Below, in pieces: positions 20,525-30,973 of a DNA stretch of 64,000 nt. Position 1 is the stretch's first letter; every line of letters starts with the position of its first letter. The translations under genes were made by a program, and so were the position numbers. This stretch comes from Salisapilia sapeloensis (Eukaryota; Oomycota; Peronosporomycetes; Peronosporales; Salisapiliaceae), in contig JAADVB010000003.1 in assembly GCA_023334545.1 (NCBI GenBank), positions 114,317 through 178,316 of the forward strand, read 5' to 3'. The notes under the pieces are model-generated. The model did not search any database, was not told the origin of the DNA, and saw only the letters and a list, made by a program, of their open reading frames with translations.

Positions 20525-22787
20525 ATACTCTTACCTATACATATCCAACCTGATTTGTTTCACATTGAAAACCTGTCTTTTGTCTATTTTGTTTCTTTCT
20601 CCTTTGCATGCACTCAATGTCAATGCACGACTAGTAACTAGATGTCGAGAACTCTGGAAGGGGATAGCAAAGAATATAGTTGTATTAGAGGACATTATGG
20701 GCATGAAGAGGAACATGGTACAAAGCTGTTGAGTCAATGGAAACTTGGATCTCATTCTTTTGCTTTTGCTTTATTGTCTGATGTGGTATCGGTATGCTCA
20801 AACTTCACGATGGAACAAAGGATATATATACGGAAACGTGTGCATTGAAGTGGTAGGATCATCATCTTTAAAGTTGATCACTCGACACTTTTTGAAGTTC
20901 TACGACCAGGCTTTCTGGTCGACTGTATCTAAACGTGATCGATATAAGGAGCGGGTGCGAATGTATCTACTAGTAACGAGAAAGTAGCCAGACAAGAATA
21001 GATGTGAACAATTACACTTTAAGGATCCGTCAATGCGCTACAAAGGAGCGGGTGCGATTGTATCTACTAGTAACGAGAAGGTAGCCAGGTAAACGAGTCG
21101 TAAATTCTTGTAATGTAAGGATCCTCCAGGGCTGCTGCAAAGGAGCGGGTGCAAGCTCAGCTACTCGACCTGAGAAGGGAACCTAGCAAATGGACTTGCG
21201 GAGCATTAAGCTTCGAATCGGTTCGTTCCGAATACATTCCCTGCTTTTCTTCTTCCTCCTATCTTTCCAGTACTTCTTCCAATATCCTATCATTTGGGCA
21301 GTCGACATATCGACCATCCGAAAGAGTAATCTTAGTAGCGCGCACGAAGAAAATTGTGCGTCTATGCACCCAACCTCGATCGCGGTTGATGGGAAACGTA
21401 CACAAGTGGATGCGTAGTTTGTCGCTACGTTTGCTCTGGATTACTTGACCGTCATAGCTATCCATTACTTCAAGTTGGCAGAACTCGTGCAGATGAGACA
21501 AGCAAGTGGCTACGATCAGGGAATGGATACATGAGGCGGAGTCGAAATTTTGTCAAGTGATGGAGGATGATTGAACATTATCTCCGTAGTCTTCGACTAG
21601 TGGAATAGTAATCTGGAAAGATGCAATTGTAGATGAAAGCCATGTATCAGGCAATAACTCAGAAACCGGGATACAACCGTGCGTCAGACTTGAGCCTATG
21701 ACGGTACTACTGTGACCCAAGTGCGGGAAACATCCATTTCCTTCAGTTATCAGATAAGAATACATTAAAACTTGAGCATCAAGCTAGAGATCAGCTATCT
21801 GTATATGATTTGAATCCGCTTCAAGCATCATCAGATACTTTTCTGCCTGTATGGGACACAAACGAGTCTTCCATTTTGTCGATTGCATGCTCCGCATAGA
21901 AAAGTAGATGCTCTCAAAACGAACGTGCAAAGTGTCGAACGGTCAACTCTGGTCCGATCGATAAGCGTTGGTGTGCGCGTGCATATTAATTGCGCGACAA
22001 GCCAATGCTGGGTAAAATGGATGGTGCAAATTGAAAGAGTTGTGTACCGGATTCGTCGGGACGACATTTACATGCTTTGATAACTCAAATATAATGGTTC
22101 GAAGATATTTCGTTGGTGGTTAGTTAGATAGAGCTACTCAAGGTATCAAATAACTGACCGGCACCATCTTTCAAGCGAATAGAAACTTAGAAGCAACGTT
22201 TAAGATGTGCCGAATTCGCTGTTCAGATCTGCACTGGTCATGCCTGTGCTTTCTCTTGCATACGTTGCATATAACCTGACAAATGTCGCTTCTGCCTTCC
22301 AAACGCGTTGCATCGATTTTGCTGATCATCTTCTGATGATACTTTCTATTCTTCCTCACCATCTTCTCTGCTGTTTATATCAAACCTCAGATACTCGGAG
22401 CTGTTCATGCGTTCTACTATCTTTACTGAACTATGGGTACTTACCAAGTAGATCTATCGGACTACTAGAATGGACACAAGAGACTCTTCCTTTCGTCTGA
22501 CAATGCACTGCCATCAGCGGGAATGCTACTTTTGACGTGATCAAAATGCAGCTGCTCTGACGCCTACGCCATTACTAAGTTAATCATCAGTCCTGACAGA
22601 TGAGTACTGTACGTTCCTGCCTATCTGTCCTTTCGCTTAGAGCAGACCAGTCTAAACCAGGCATTGTCAAGTCCAAGATCACGTTCCATTTCCAAATTTG
22701 CGTCAAGCATAGGAACACAATCACTGCATTTGATCCACAAAGTCAAAGTCACTTTGCCATTTCCGGTCATCTAGCCAATCTTCAAGC
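20525..22787. other. Gene-poor interval
   Basis: About 2.26 kb with no gene I can support on either strand. Short frames exist (for example 20745-20987 plus, 21259-21501 minus, 22207-22500 plus), but none joins neighbours through plausible splice sites and none has recognisable motifs. The left part contains the tandem repeat at 20946-21180. The right end must contain the promoter of the START-FYVE-GAF gene. It could hold a decayed gene or a non-coding RNA; the sequence alone does not tell. Confidence 0.5.
20946..21180. repeat. Tandem repeat, period about 96 bp, about 2.5 copies
   Basis: The block AAGGAGCGGGTGC starts at 20946, 21043 and 21139, spaced 97 and 96 bp. The first two copies match almost perfectly over 47 bp (through TCTACTAGTAACGAGAA); the third keeps the first 13 bases exactly and then diverges. 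The spacer also repeats: AAGGATCC precedes both the second and third copies. The whole is a short decaying tandem array, not part of a reading frame. Confidence 0.8.
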
Positions 22788-25037
22788 ATGTACTCAAAAC
22801 GATCTACTCCTTCGGGCTACGGCGAATCCCGACCTTGGCGCATTGGATCCATGGACTTACCCATTTGGCGAACAAAATCGACCAACGATATTGAGGATTC
22901 CACTCACTCGGAGGACAGTCAATCTCTCCGCATGAAATCGGTCGACTTTCTACTTGGCCGCAAAGGCTCCGGTAACGTCGACTTTATGGGTGATAACCAC
23001 CGCAAGCCAATGCCACCATCGATGTTCGCTACCTTTGACGAGAAGAAGATGCTCCACGACGACGTTCTTGCAACTCTGATCAAGTTACGACATGCCGCCA
23101 GTTCTGGTGCCCAATCCGATCGGTGGGAAACTCTCGAAGAAGACAACAGGCTAAGCATCTTTCGAATGCGGTCGGACTGGAACCTAGATGCGGACATCAG
23201 TGACGCACTGGCTGGACACATGATCTTTGATGCTCACTTGAACGAAGTGCTCAGTGTTTTCATAACTCACGACGGTGCCGAACTAAGCTCGACTATGAAA
23301 GCACTTTATGGTAACCGATTCAAGCGTGGTGACGTTTTGCTCCCACAATGCGATGCGTCTTCTTTTGTGAAGGACGATTCCTTCGACAATGATGCTCCAA
23401 GTAAGAAAGCCAAAGGCTATGATGTTGCGATGGATGGGCAGCTTGGTGTCCAGTTGGAAGTTATGCGTCCGAAGGGTATGACGGACTTGCACAAGCATAA
23501 AAACACGCAAAACCTCGTCTTCCAGACGTATACGAGAAAGTCAACGAACGGAAATCGAGCGTATCATCTCAAGAAGACGTTACCGAAACAACTACAGAAC
23601 AAGTTGGTCGACCCAAAGCACAGGTCGGCCCTACGAGATGGTATTGACCACATTGGTCTGGGTTACCACATGAAGAAGGTTGATGAAGGTGAAATCGTTG
23701 GATTGGGTAAGAAGACTCGAGTCTTTGTTCATGCCTACGTTTCTCCTACGTCCCCAGACAAGTTCTTGAGGTCAGGCTATAATCTTCGGAATGGTTCGAA
23801 TCCTGAAGCTTACTTCGTGATGTACAAAATGGTCAAATCACTCAACAACATTGATCGTATCATTCGTCGTCGTCGGCTGGGTTACCAAACCTATGTGTCT
23901 CAGTATCCTGGACGCAAAAGCCGCTTGATCCGTGGTGCGGACTGCAACCGCTGCTACAAGTCCTTCAACATCTTCAACAAGGACTACTTCTGCCAGCTCT
24001 GTGGAAAAGTCGTGTGCTCCGACTGCTCTGGTCAGTATGAAGTAGAGCCTTCCTTTGGTGTTGTGACTAAACGTCGCCTGTGTACGTTGTGCGTCGTTCG
24101 AGTGGACGCGTGCTACTTTGATGACGATCTCGTTTACTTGGGCCTGGGCCCGGATATCGTCCCTAGTAAGGACGACGACTGGGATACGGTTTCCAACTAC
24201 TCTACCGACACCGAAGAAACTGTGTGCAGTGATCGAAGTCTTTCCGGCAATTTTAGTGAAGTTTGGTCTCCACTTCGTCGATCTGAAGAAGAGCTTCCAG
24301 CCTTCTCATTGGATCTGTTGGACTCGCTCGTCGCTCCAATGTCTAATGACAAAGCTATGGAGAGCCCCAAGGAAAACACTGAGAGGGTTCGTGCAAACAT
24401 TGAGCAGTACCTCGACAACAGTTTGCACCACGCCCGCAAATATTTGTCGATCAAGGATTGTGAAGTCGCGTCCAAAGAGCGAGATTATACGCTCGAGTAC
24501 GAAGACGGAAAGACCTTTTTCAAGGACCACCCCGTGGCGCCTAAGATGGATGAGAAAAAGGATGCTCTGAGGATTAAGCACCTTGAAAGCTGCGGATTCT
24601 TCAAAGAAAAGCATGATCGACAGGCTCTGGATATGATTGCGGAGTTGGCAGCCAAGCGCATGGACTGTGGATACGCCAGTGTGTCGATTCTTGACCGGAC
24701 AACCTTTTACTCTGTTGGTACCTATCGCTACCCGGAGAGTGGATTGATCTTGCCCCGAGACGATTCAATCTGTTCGCATTCCTTGTATGCCGAGAAGCCA
24801 TTTATCATTCCGGATTTGGGCCGAGATGTGCGCTTCAGTCACACTCTGCTGGTACAGAAGCTCAATTACAGATTCTACGCAAGTTTCCCAGTATATGCAC
24901 CGGATGGGTCTGTTGCGGCCGGTATCTGTGTGGTGAATGAAGCTGCAAAGGGTCCGATGACAACGAAGCAATATGCTACGATGAGAGCGGTGTGCAACTT
25001 GGCATCCCAGTTCTTGTTTTCGCAAGCGAAAGCATAA
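22788..25037 (+). CDS. START-like / FYVE / GAF domain protein
   Basis: A single exon of 749 aa starting at ATG 22788. Residues 100-350 have the character of a START-type lipid-binding fold, the usual partner of FYVE domains in oomycete proteins (inference). About 385-435 is a FYVE-type zinc finger with paired Cys (CNRCYKSFNIF, CQLCGKVVCSDCS, CTLC). Its basic ligand motif differs from the canonical RRHHCR, so phosphoinositide binding is not certain. About 600-745 is a GAF domain (DRTTFYSVGTYRYPES, ASFPVYAPDGSVAAGICV). Large families of START-FYVE proteins are typical of oomycetes; this one adds a ligand-sensing domain. Role unknown, probably membrane-linked signalling. Confidence 0.8.
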   Translation: MYSKRSTPSGYGESRPWRIGSMDLPIWRTKSTNDIEDSTHSEDSQSLRMKSVDFLLGRKGSGNVDFMGDNHRKPMPPSMFATFDEKKMLHDDVLATLIKLRHAASSGAQSDRWETLEEDNRLSIFRMRSDWNLDADISDALAGHMIFDAHLNEVLSVFITHDGAELSSTMKALYGNRFKRGDVLLPQCDASSFVKDDSFDNDAPSKKAKGYDVAMDGQLGVQLEVMRPKGMTDLHKHKNTQNLVFQTYTRKSTNGNRAYHLKKTLPKQLQNKLVDPKHRSALRDGIDHIGLGYHMKKVDEGEIVGLGKKTRVFVHAYVSPTSPDKFLRSGYNLRNGSNPEAYFVMYKMVKSLNNIDRIIRRRRLGYQTYVSQYPGRKSRLIRGADCNRCYKSFNIFNKDYFCQLCGKVVCSDCSGQYEVEPSFGVVTKRRLCTLCVVRVDACYFDDDLVYLGLGPDIVPSKDDDWDTVSNYSTDTEETVCSDRSLSGNFSEVWSPLRRSEEELPAFSLDLLDSLVAPMSNDKAMESPKENTERVRANIEQYLDNSLHHARKYLSIKDCEVASKERDYTLEYEDGKTFFKDHPVAPKMDEKKDALRIKHLESCGFFKEKHDRQALDMIAELAAKRMDCGYASVSILDRTTFYSVGTYRYPESGLILPRDDSICSHSLYAEKPFIIPDLGRDVRFSHTLLVQKLNYRFYASFPVYAPDGSVAAGICVVNEAAKGPMTTKQYATMRAVCNLASQFLFSQAKA

Positions 25038-25461
25038 ATTTGACGATGTGAGCATCAATAAACATTGCATGTTAAGGCGTGCTAGAGATATATCTCGTGA
25101 AGGAAACAGATACTATAACTAGTACTTTGAGTAATACAAGATGTTCATTTTCATTAGTCGGTCTTACTCATCCTTATATCCACATGATCTTCGCATGCTA
25201 ACGCACTACGTGCTAGCACATCTATTCTTAGAGTCACCGTCAACTCTTATTTTATCTTAGTCATCTTCGTCTTTGGTAATATTGGAGTGTCCTAGAGGCT
25301 TATGCAGTGTTCCTTAGTCCTGAAATTACCAACCGAATCTTATGCTCTACTAAGACCATAGGCTGCTAACTGAAAGATGACAATCGGTGTGTTCATTCTG
25401 CAATCTACTTTGGATCTTTCAACACAACTTACGGGAATTTATAGTTCGGCTACCAGAAACC
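25038..25461. other. Intergenic region upstream of GH72 gene
   Basis: About 420 bp between two plus-strand genes. I see no ORF, RNA or repeat. It holds the terminator of the upstream gene and the promoter of the downstream one. Confidence 0.4.
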
Positions 25462-26955
25462 ATGGTCAAATTGTACAACTTTGCTTGTCTTGTCGCTTTG
25501 TGCCTTGCTGCGAACGCCGATGCTGCTACCAATCCCATTGTGATTAAAGGCTACAAGATGTACGACTCAGCTTCTGGTGAATACTTCCCTGTAAAGGGTA
25601 TCGACTACTATCCTCGGCCGAATGCGGGCGAGCTAGACGTCAACAACTACGACTTCTTTACAGACGAACATGAAGACATCTGGAAACCTGACATCGAACA
25701 CCTTGCAGCATCCGGAGCGAATGCCGTTCGACTGTACGCTGTCAATCCCACGTTGAGCCATGATAAGTTCATGTGTGCGCTAGCTGCAAAAGGGATGTAC
25801 GCGCTAGTCGATCTTGGTGCCAACTGTGAAAATTGTGCCATCCTTGGCTCAACTTATCCAGAATGCTACCCGGCAGGGCTCAAAACGCGAGGTGAGATGA
25901 TCATCTCTGCATTCGCCAAGTACGACAACGTGCTCGCATTCAGCGCTGGTAACGAAATTAATCACGCATCTCAAGCGCTTGGAAACCCTCAGGAATCAAA
26001 TGCTCCGTGCCAAAAGAAGTTTATTCGAGACATGCGAGCGTTCATCGGCTCTTGCAATACTCTCCGCAATATTCCTGTTGGCGTCGTACTCGCAGACGAA
26101 GACCGAGTGGATAATGCACAGTATTACAATTGTCGGACGAACCCAGATGACGTGTTCGAGAACGCTGAGTGGTATGGTCTTAACGTCTACCTTCATTGCG
26201 ATGGTAAAGTCAACAAAGTTGAAGACGCCCTTGGTTACAAAGCACTTTTAAAAGACTTTACTGATCTAAATTACTCTGCACCAGTCCTGTTGACCGAGTA
26301 TGGTTGTCTCGACCAGAGCTTCCCGACAGAAAATGAATACGAGGGACAGCGGACGTGGGAACAAGCAGAATGGGTATATACGAGTGATTACCGCAACTAT
26401 TTTTCAGGAGCATTTGCGTTCGAGTACTCGACAGAAAACGCGAATGCCAAGGACTCGACGCCATATCCGTTTGACGAACAAGGTGCCCAGAACTACGGTC
26501 TGGGATACTATTCGCCCGAGAATTGCGATCACGGCACACACCCGTGCGAATATAACCCAATGCCGAATTACTACAACCTCCAAGAGAAGTACTCGGCAGT
26601 TGATACCTCTGCAGAAGTTGCTATGAGTAAATTCACGCCCGACAACACACGAACGTCCACATCCGAGTGTCCAGCGACCTACGGCTCATTGGCCGATGTC
26701 GCTTGGCCATCAGACGGTGTTACCTCTCTCTCTTGTCCATCAGAACCAACTCGCTGTAGCTGTGCTGCATCAAGTGGAGTATGTAGCATCGTGAAGAGTA
26801 CCCCCGCTCCGGATGTCAAAGGCGCGTCTGATAACACGGCAAACACGTCTACGGATGAAGGGTCTCAGTCCAATGCCGCGAGCAGCAGTTATACCCCGAT
26901 GAGCCTCATGCTATTGACGTTGGCCATGGCAACTGCCGTACTTCAGTCGGTATAA
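25462..26955 (+). CDS. GH72 1,3-beta-glucanosyltransferase, GPI-anchored type
   Basis: The start is the ATG at 25462 (497 aa); a longer frame upstream has only a GTG. Residues 1-21 are a signal peptide ending near ANADA. The catalytic domain follows, with the acid/base Glu in SAGNEINH (Glu165) and the nucleophile in LTEYGCLD (Glu279), as in fungal Gas/Gel enzymes. A Cys-containing segment (CPSEPTRCSCAAS) lies after it, then a Ser/Thr-rich stalk and a hydrophobic C-terminal tail typical of a GPI-anchor signal. These enzymes cut and rejoin beta-1,3-glucan chains at the cell surface during wall growth; oomycete walls are glucan-based. No introns. Confidence 0.9.
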   Translation: MVKLYNFACLVALCLAANADAATNPIVIKGYKMYDSASGEYFPVKGIDYYPRPNAGELDVNNYDFFTDEHEDIWKPDIEHLAASGANAVRLYAVNPTLSHDKFMCALAAKGMYALVDLGANCENCAILGSTYPECYPAGLKTRGEMIISAFAKYDNVLAFSAGNEINHASQALGNPQESNAPCQKKFIRDMRAFIGSCNTLRNIPVGVVLADEDRVDNAQYYNCRTNPDDVFENAEWYGLNVYLHCDGKVNKVEDALGYKALLKDFTDLNYSAPVLLTEYGCLDQSFPTENEYEGQRTWEQAEWVYTSDYRNYFSGAFAFEYSTENANAKDSTPYPFDEQGAQNYGLGYYSPENCDHGTHPCEYNPMPNYYNLQEKYSAVDTSAEVAMSKFTPDNTRTSTSECPATYGSLADVAWPSDGVTSLSCPSEPTRCSCAASSGVCSIVKSTPAPDVKGASDNTANTSTDEGSQSNAASSSYTPMSLMLLTLAMATAVLQSV

Positions 26956-27080
26956 AAGCCTCTCCTATCCTCGCCACTCTCAAGTCGATACTTGTCTAGT
27001 TGTAGCGTCATAAGCAAAGTCGATGGAAATACATGAAATGAAATTAAAAAGAGAGTTTATTTGGATTGCCATCGACCAAG

Positions 27081-30000
27081 TTACTGAACCAAGAGCTGGG
27101 AGAGTTGTTTCCAATCATCATAGTCAAGCGTCACTGGCACAGGTGAAGCATCTACATCTTCCCGTCCTAACGTCATCTTTCCTTCCAGTACTTGTTCATG
27201 CGTCGATCTCTTCACTTTCGATGCAAATATCTCTTCTCCTTGTCGAATAGCATGAACTGCATTCACTTCCCATCCTCTATCAGCCGCCGTCTGACCAAGA
27301 CGCTGTCGTAACGTCTCGAGTCGATGCTCATACTTTGCATTCAACAGCAGCTTCTTATGAACCTGTTCTCGCGGAGATGTAGATGCATCCGTCAAGTCGA
27401 TTAATCGTGGCATAGCTACTTCTGCGTTCACTTCACGAGCAAATGTCCTTACATCCCGAGCAATTTCGTGCATACTCCCATCTTCCTGATGTACCTTTCG
27501 GCCATTAAATACACCTTTCATTCGTTCGGATACCAGTTGCGATCGTACTTGATACAATTCCGACTGAAGGTGTCGTAAAGCCTTTTGATAAGCTTCTGCA
27601 TCCTGCGACTTTAGCACTGGTTTACTACGACTCGACGTCATGTGACTAGCAGTCGAAGTATCTGCTGATCGTTGCAATTGTTTCCGAAGTTCACGATTCA
27701 AGGATTCTGCATGCACCTTTTCCTTTTGCAAGTCTTCCAACGCTATATTCCATTGCGCTTGTTCTTTCGCAAATTGAGACTGTACGATCGTTTTCTCCTC
27801 TCGAATTTTATTCAAATCTTCCGATAGAGCTAAGACTTCACTCTCGAGCTTTTGGGTTACGACTCGACTCTGACTTTCAGATCGTTCCGACTCGCGAAGA
27901 CGTTGACGGAGTGTACGGACGACGTCTTCAGTCTCCTTTAGTGTCGTCTCCATCGAAGCTGCAAGAGACAAGTGGTCATGCAGCTCTTGTGCGCGACGTT
28001 CCCAGTGCTGACGATGATTCATATCTTCACTGCCTCCGGGTGGAGCTACAGCGTCGGTGAAAGCCCCACGGGATGCTGCTTTATACAGACCAGCCACATC
28101 TGTGTTAAGAGCACGCAAGGCACTGGCACAGGTGTCTTCCAGGTACGCGAAGAGCTGTGTCAAGTCCGTGTCTTGATCTGTTGGGAGAGCTTGTTGCATG
28201 TCGTTAAACAGCGCTCGTGCAGAAGCAGAAGAGGCTTCCATGGTTGATAAGACACTTCCGCCAGTTGGTTCCACTTGTGTCCGGTCTTCTTCACTAGGCG
28301 CCAAGTCGACCTCCAGACGATGATGGAGTCGAGAGCTGATGGACACAAGGGAAGCACAGTCTGCTAGCTGTGTGTCGATCGTCATCTGGTCGGATGGAGT
28401 GTCGTTATCTGTATCAGAAGCGTGGAAAAGCGTTTTACAACTTTGGGCGGCAGATGAGATGAGGGAGCAATGGAAGGATAGACTTTGTGCATGCCTTCGC
28501 ATGTCTAGTTTCACTATGGCAGGTACATGCATCTGGTCTAGATCACTCCGATCCTTTAGTCTCATTTGGAACTCTTCAATCGCAGTTGCCAGTCGCCCAC
28601 CAATAGACAGATCGACATTTTGAGCAGCAAACATCGTTCCGTCTCCACATGACCCTACTGCATGATCTATACGTACTTCTAGCTGTTCTGTTTGAGAGGT
28701 ATCGAGTCTACTAGATGTAGCATCTACTTCGTCTTGTTCCAGAAACCCACTTTCTATCAGACACAACTCCTTTCGGACATCACACGCGACGGAAGACAGA
28801 TTATCTGCTAGTGAAAGATGCTGCACGACCTTTCGATGATCCAATGCACCTCGTCCATCTTCTTCCTTCTTCTCTACTTCCTTCTGCAAGTGAACTATGA
28901 GGATATCTGCTTTACCTACGATCCGATGGAGACGTAGGCGCACACGAAGTGCTCTTTGGTCTGCATCTGTAAGGATGCTCCTCGGAACGATTGATCGCAA
29001 GAAGGATGCTTCGAGCCGAGCCTGTTCCATCTCGACCTTGTTCTTCGCAGCCTCCATCTCCAGCACCTTGGATTGAGCAGCTAAGGCACGTAGTCCCATG
29101 GTTTCATTCAACGCGACGTGCGTCGTGTCTTTTAACGACTCCATTTCGCCACTTTCGACATGCAGTTGCGTCTGTAGGGAATGGATGTCTTCTCTCTGCT
29201 TTTGCGTAAGATCTCGAAAACGAGCGATCGTCCGATCTCGATCATTGATATTGATCCTGAGATCCGATATCTGTTGCTTTAGAGACTGTATGGTGAGACG
29301 CTGACTATCGACTTCTGCCTGGAGTTCCTTCTCGTATTCGGCATGATGATGCTCCATCTCTTCTCCCATTTCTTTTAAACTTTCCAACGATGCGATCGTG
29401 ACGGATTGATCTGCTACTTTATCCCCTAGTGTCAAGTTCTTCTCTGTCAAGTCTTCTACCATACTTTCATAAGCATTCGCGAGATCAAGTAGTTCCTTTA
29501 GATCTTCTACTTCAGCCTCTAACTTTGCCTGCTGACTAGCGTACTGGTCGACTTGACCACGCAGCGTCTCGAGTTCCGATTCTTCACGCTGTAGCTGACG
29601 TACCTTTTTCGTTAATTCGGACTTTTCCTCGATCGTACGCTCGTGGAGCGTCCTAACAGCCTGACGAAGCTTTTTATTCTCCTCTTGGAGCTCTGAAATA
29701 TCGTCCGACACACCTTCTGAACGCTCTGCTGCCTGCGTAGCCATGGATAAGGAAGCTTTTAATGCTTCAATCTCATTCTGGCATTCTTCCACCCGTTCAT
29801 CTGCAATCTCTTTATCCATACCCAGCGTCTCTTTCTCTAGATTCAATAGCTCCATTGCTTCTTCCAGGTCTTTTATCTTGGCTTCTAATGTTTCTACTTT
29901 ACGAGCACTAGTCGATACTTTTGCAATTGCTGTCGCCATCTCTTCTCCTCTCTTTTGCTCCGACTCAGTGAATTGTACCAGTCGAGCATTCTTTTGTGAT

Positions 30001-30680
30001 AACTCTGTTCGTAGATTCTCTACTTGCGTGAGATGAGTAGTATTCGTCGACTCTAATTGAGCCACTTGATCTGCATGCTCTCGTTCTAATTGCGCAATTC
30101 GATCTTCACACTCTTGAGCCAGCTCGTCCATCTGACGCTGGCAGTCTACTTGTAGCTCTTGCAACTGTCCTTCCAGCGCATCCGTTGCCGATGTGTCCTG
30201 TTGGAGTGCCTGGATCTCGTCATTTTTCTTCTCTAGTTCTTGTTCTAGGCTAGATATACGTGCTAAGAGCTCCTTCTCTTGGTTTTTATCAACTGCTTTC
30301 GTCGGGCTCGTGCTAGGTGCACGTGGAATGGAACTAGTTCGACTCGACTCGATGGCAGGTTTCGATCCAGGTAGAATGGATGAACTCCTGCGTGTAGTTG
30401 CAGATGCTTGAGGGCTCTGTTTAAAAGGGAGAGAAGATCGACGGTCGGTGATATCGTCTACTACTTTCAATTGTGCTCGTCGCACGAATAGACCGTGGTT
30501 CCTCGCACATGTAAAATACGTTCTACCTTGCACGTCTCCACTGTTTTTTCCTTCTGGTTTATCCAATTCAACGCCAAACCATTCACCCTCTGCAAATTCA
30601 GTCTGTCCGATGAACTTGACGACGCCGCGGCGCGTCCCAGAGCCGATAATGACGGAGCTCCCGACCTGGATCTCGGTCAT
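27081..30680 (-). CDS. DCTN1: Dynactin p150-like CAP-Gly coiled-coil protein
   Basis: An intronless gene of 1199 aa. Residues 1-72 are a CAP-Gly domain (FAEGEWFGVELDKPEGKNSGDVQG, with GKNSG where the canonical loop is GKNDG). A Ser-rich basic linker with SxIP-like stretches follows (about 80-150), then coiled coil to about 540, a globular region, and a second coiled coil near 920-1040. This is the order of p150Glued, the dynactin subunit that binds microtubules and dynein. Other CAP-Gly coiled-coil proteins (CLIP-170 type) are the alternative; the long central globular region favours p150. Confidence 0.75.
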   Translation of the reverse strand: MTEIQVGSSVIIGSGTRRGVVKFIGQTEFAEGEWFGVELDKPEGKNSGDVQGRTYFTCARNHGLFVRRAQLKVVDDITDRRSSLPFKQSPQASATTRRSSSILPGSKPAIESSRTSSIPRAPSTSPTKAVDKNQEKELLARISSLEQELEKKNDEIQALQQDTSATDALEGQLQELQVDCQRQMDELAQECEDRIAQLEREHADQVAQLESTNTTHLTQVENLRTELSQKNARLVQFTESEQKRGEEMATAIAKVSTSARKVETLEAKIKDLEEAMELLNLEKETLGMDKEIADERVEECQNEIEALKASLSMATQAAERSEGVSDDISELQEENKKLRQAVRTLHERTIEEKSELTKKVRQLQREESELETLRGQVDQYASQQAKLEAEVEDLKELLDLANAYESMVEDLTEKNLTLGDKVADQSVTIASLESLKEMGEEMEHHHAEYEKELQAEVDSQRLTIQSLKQQISDLRININDRDRTIARFRDLTQKQREDIHSLQTQLHVESGEMESLKDTTHVALNETMGLRALAAQSKVLEMEAAKNKVEMEQARLEASFLRSIVPRSILTDADQRALRVRLRLHRIVGKADILIVHLQKEVEKKEEDGRGALDHRKVVQHLSLADNLSSVACDVRKELCLIESGFLEQDEVDATSSRLDTSQTEQLEVRIDHAVGSCGDGTMFAAQNVDLSIGGRLATAIEEFQMRLKDRSDLDQMHVPAIVKLDMRRHAQSLSFHCSLISSAAQSCKTLFHASDTDNDTPSDQMTIDTQLADCASLVSISSRLHHRLEVDLAPSEEDRTQVEPTGGSVLSTMEASSASARALFNDMQQALPTDQDTDLTQLFAYLEDTCASALRALNTDVAGLYKAASRGAFTDAVAPPGGSEDMNHRQHWERRAQELHDHLSLAASMETTLKETEDVVRTLRQRLRESERSESQSRVVTQKLESEVLALSEDLNKIREEKTIVQSQFAKEQAQWNIALEDLQKEKVHAESLNRELRKQLQRSADTSTASHMTSSRSKPVLKSQDAEAYQKALRHLQSELYQVRSQLVSERMKGVFNGRKVHQEDGSMHEIARDVRTFAREVNAEVAMPRLIDLTDASTSPREQVHKKLLLNAKYEHRLETLRQRLGQTAADRGWEVNAVHAIRQGEEIFASKVKRSTHEQVLEGKMTLGREDVDASPVPVTLDYDDWKQLSQLLVQ

Positions 30681-30973
30681 TTTGTCATGTAAAAGGTCGA
30701 GGTGTCATCGTACCTCGAATGTACCATGTAGGGCTCGTAGAATTAATCTTGCGTTTTGTATGGTATAGACTGGACATAATACCTCCCGAGTTAGAAAGCG
30801 AGGAAGGCTCGTCGAAGAGGTATGGACGCTTCTTATCTCTCATTTGCGACGAGTATATACATTCAGGAGCTTATATTTACTTTTAAATCGACTATCAAGA
30901 CTCTAGTGCACACGTTTGGACTTGTACGAACGACTGAAAGCCGAGGAAAAGAAGTTTGAAATCACTTGACGAG

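Noticed and set aside
20946-21180. CRISPR-like array
   Set aside because: Only two to three copies of a long, unevenly conserved unit in a eukaryotic genome; it is a plain tandem repeat.
21259-21501. 80-codon minus frame in the gene-poor interval
   Set aside because: Looked slightly protein-like, but isolated, without ATG-proximal support, family motif or adjoining exon.
22207-22500. 97-codon hydrophobic plus frame
   Set aside because: Composition is that of AT-rich non-coding DNA read in frame; no domain, no splice structure.
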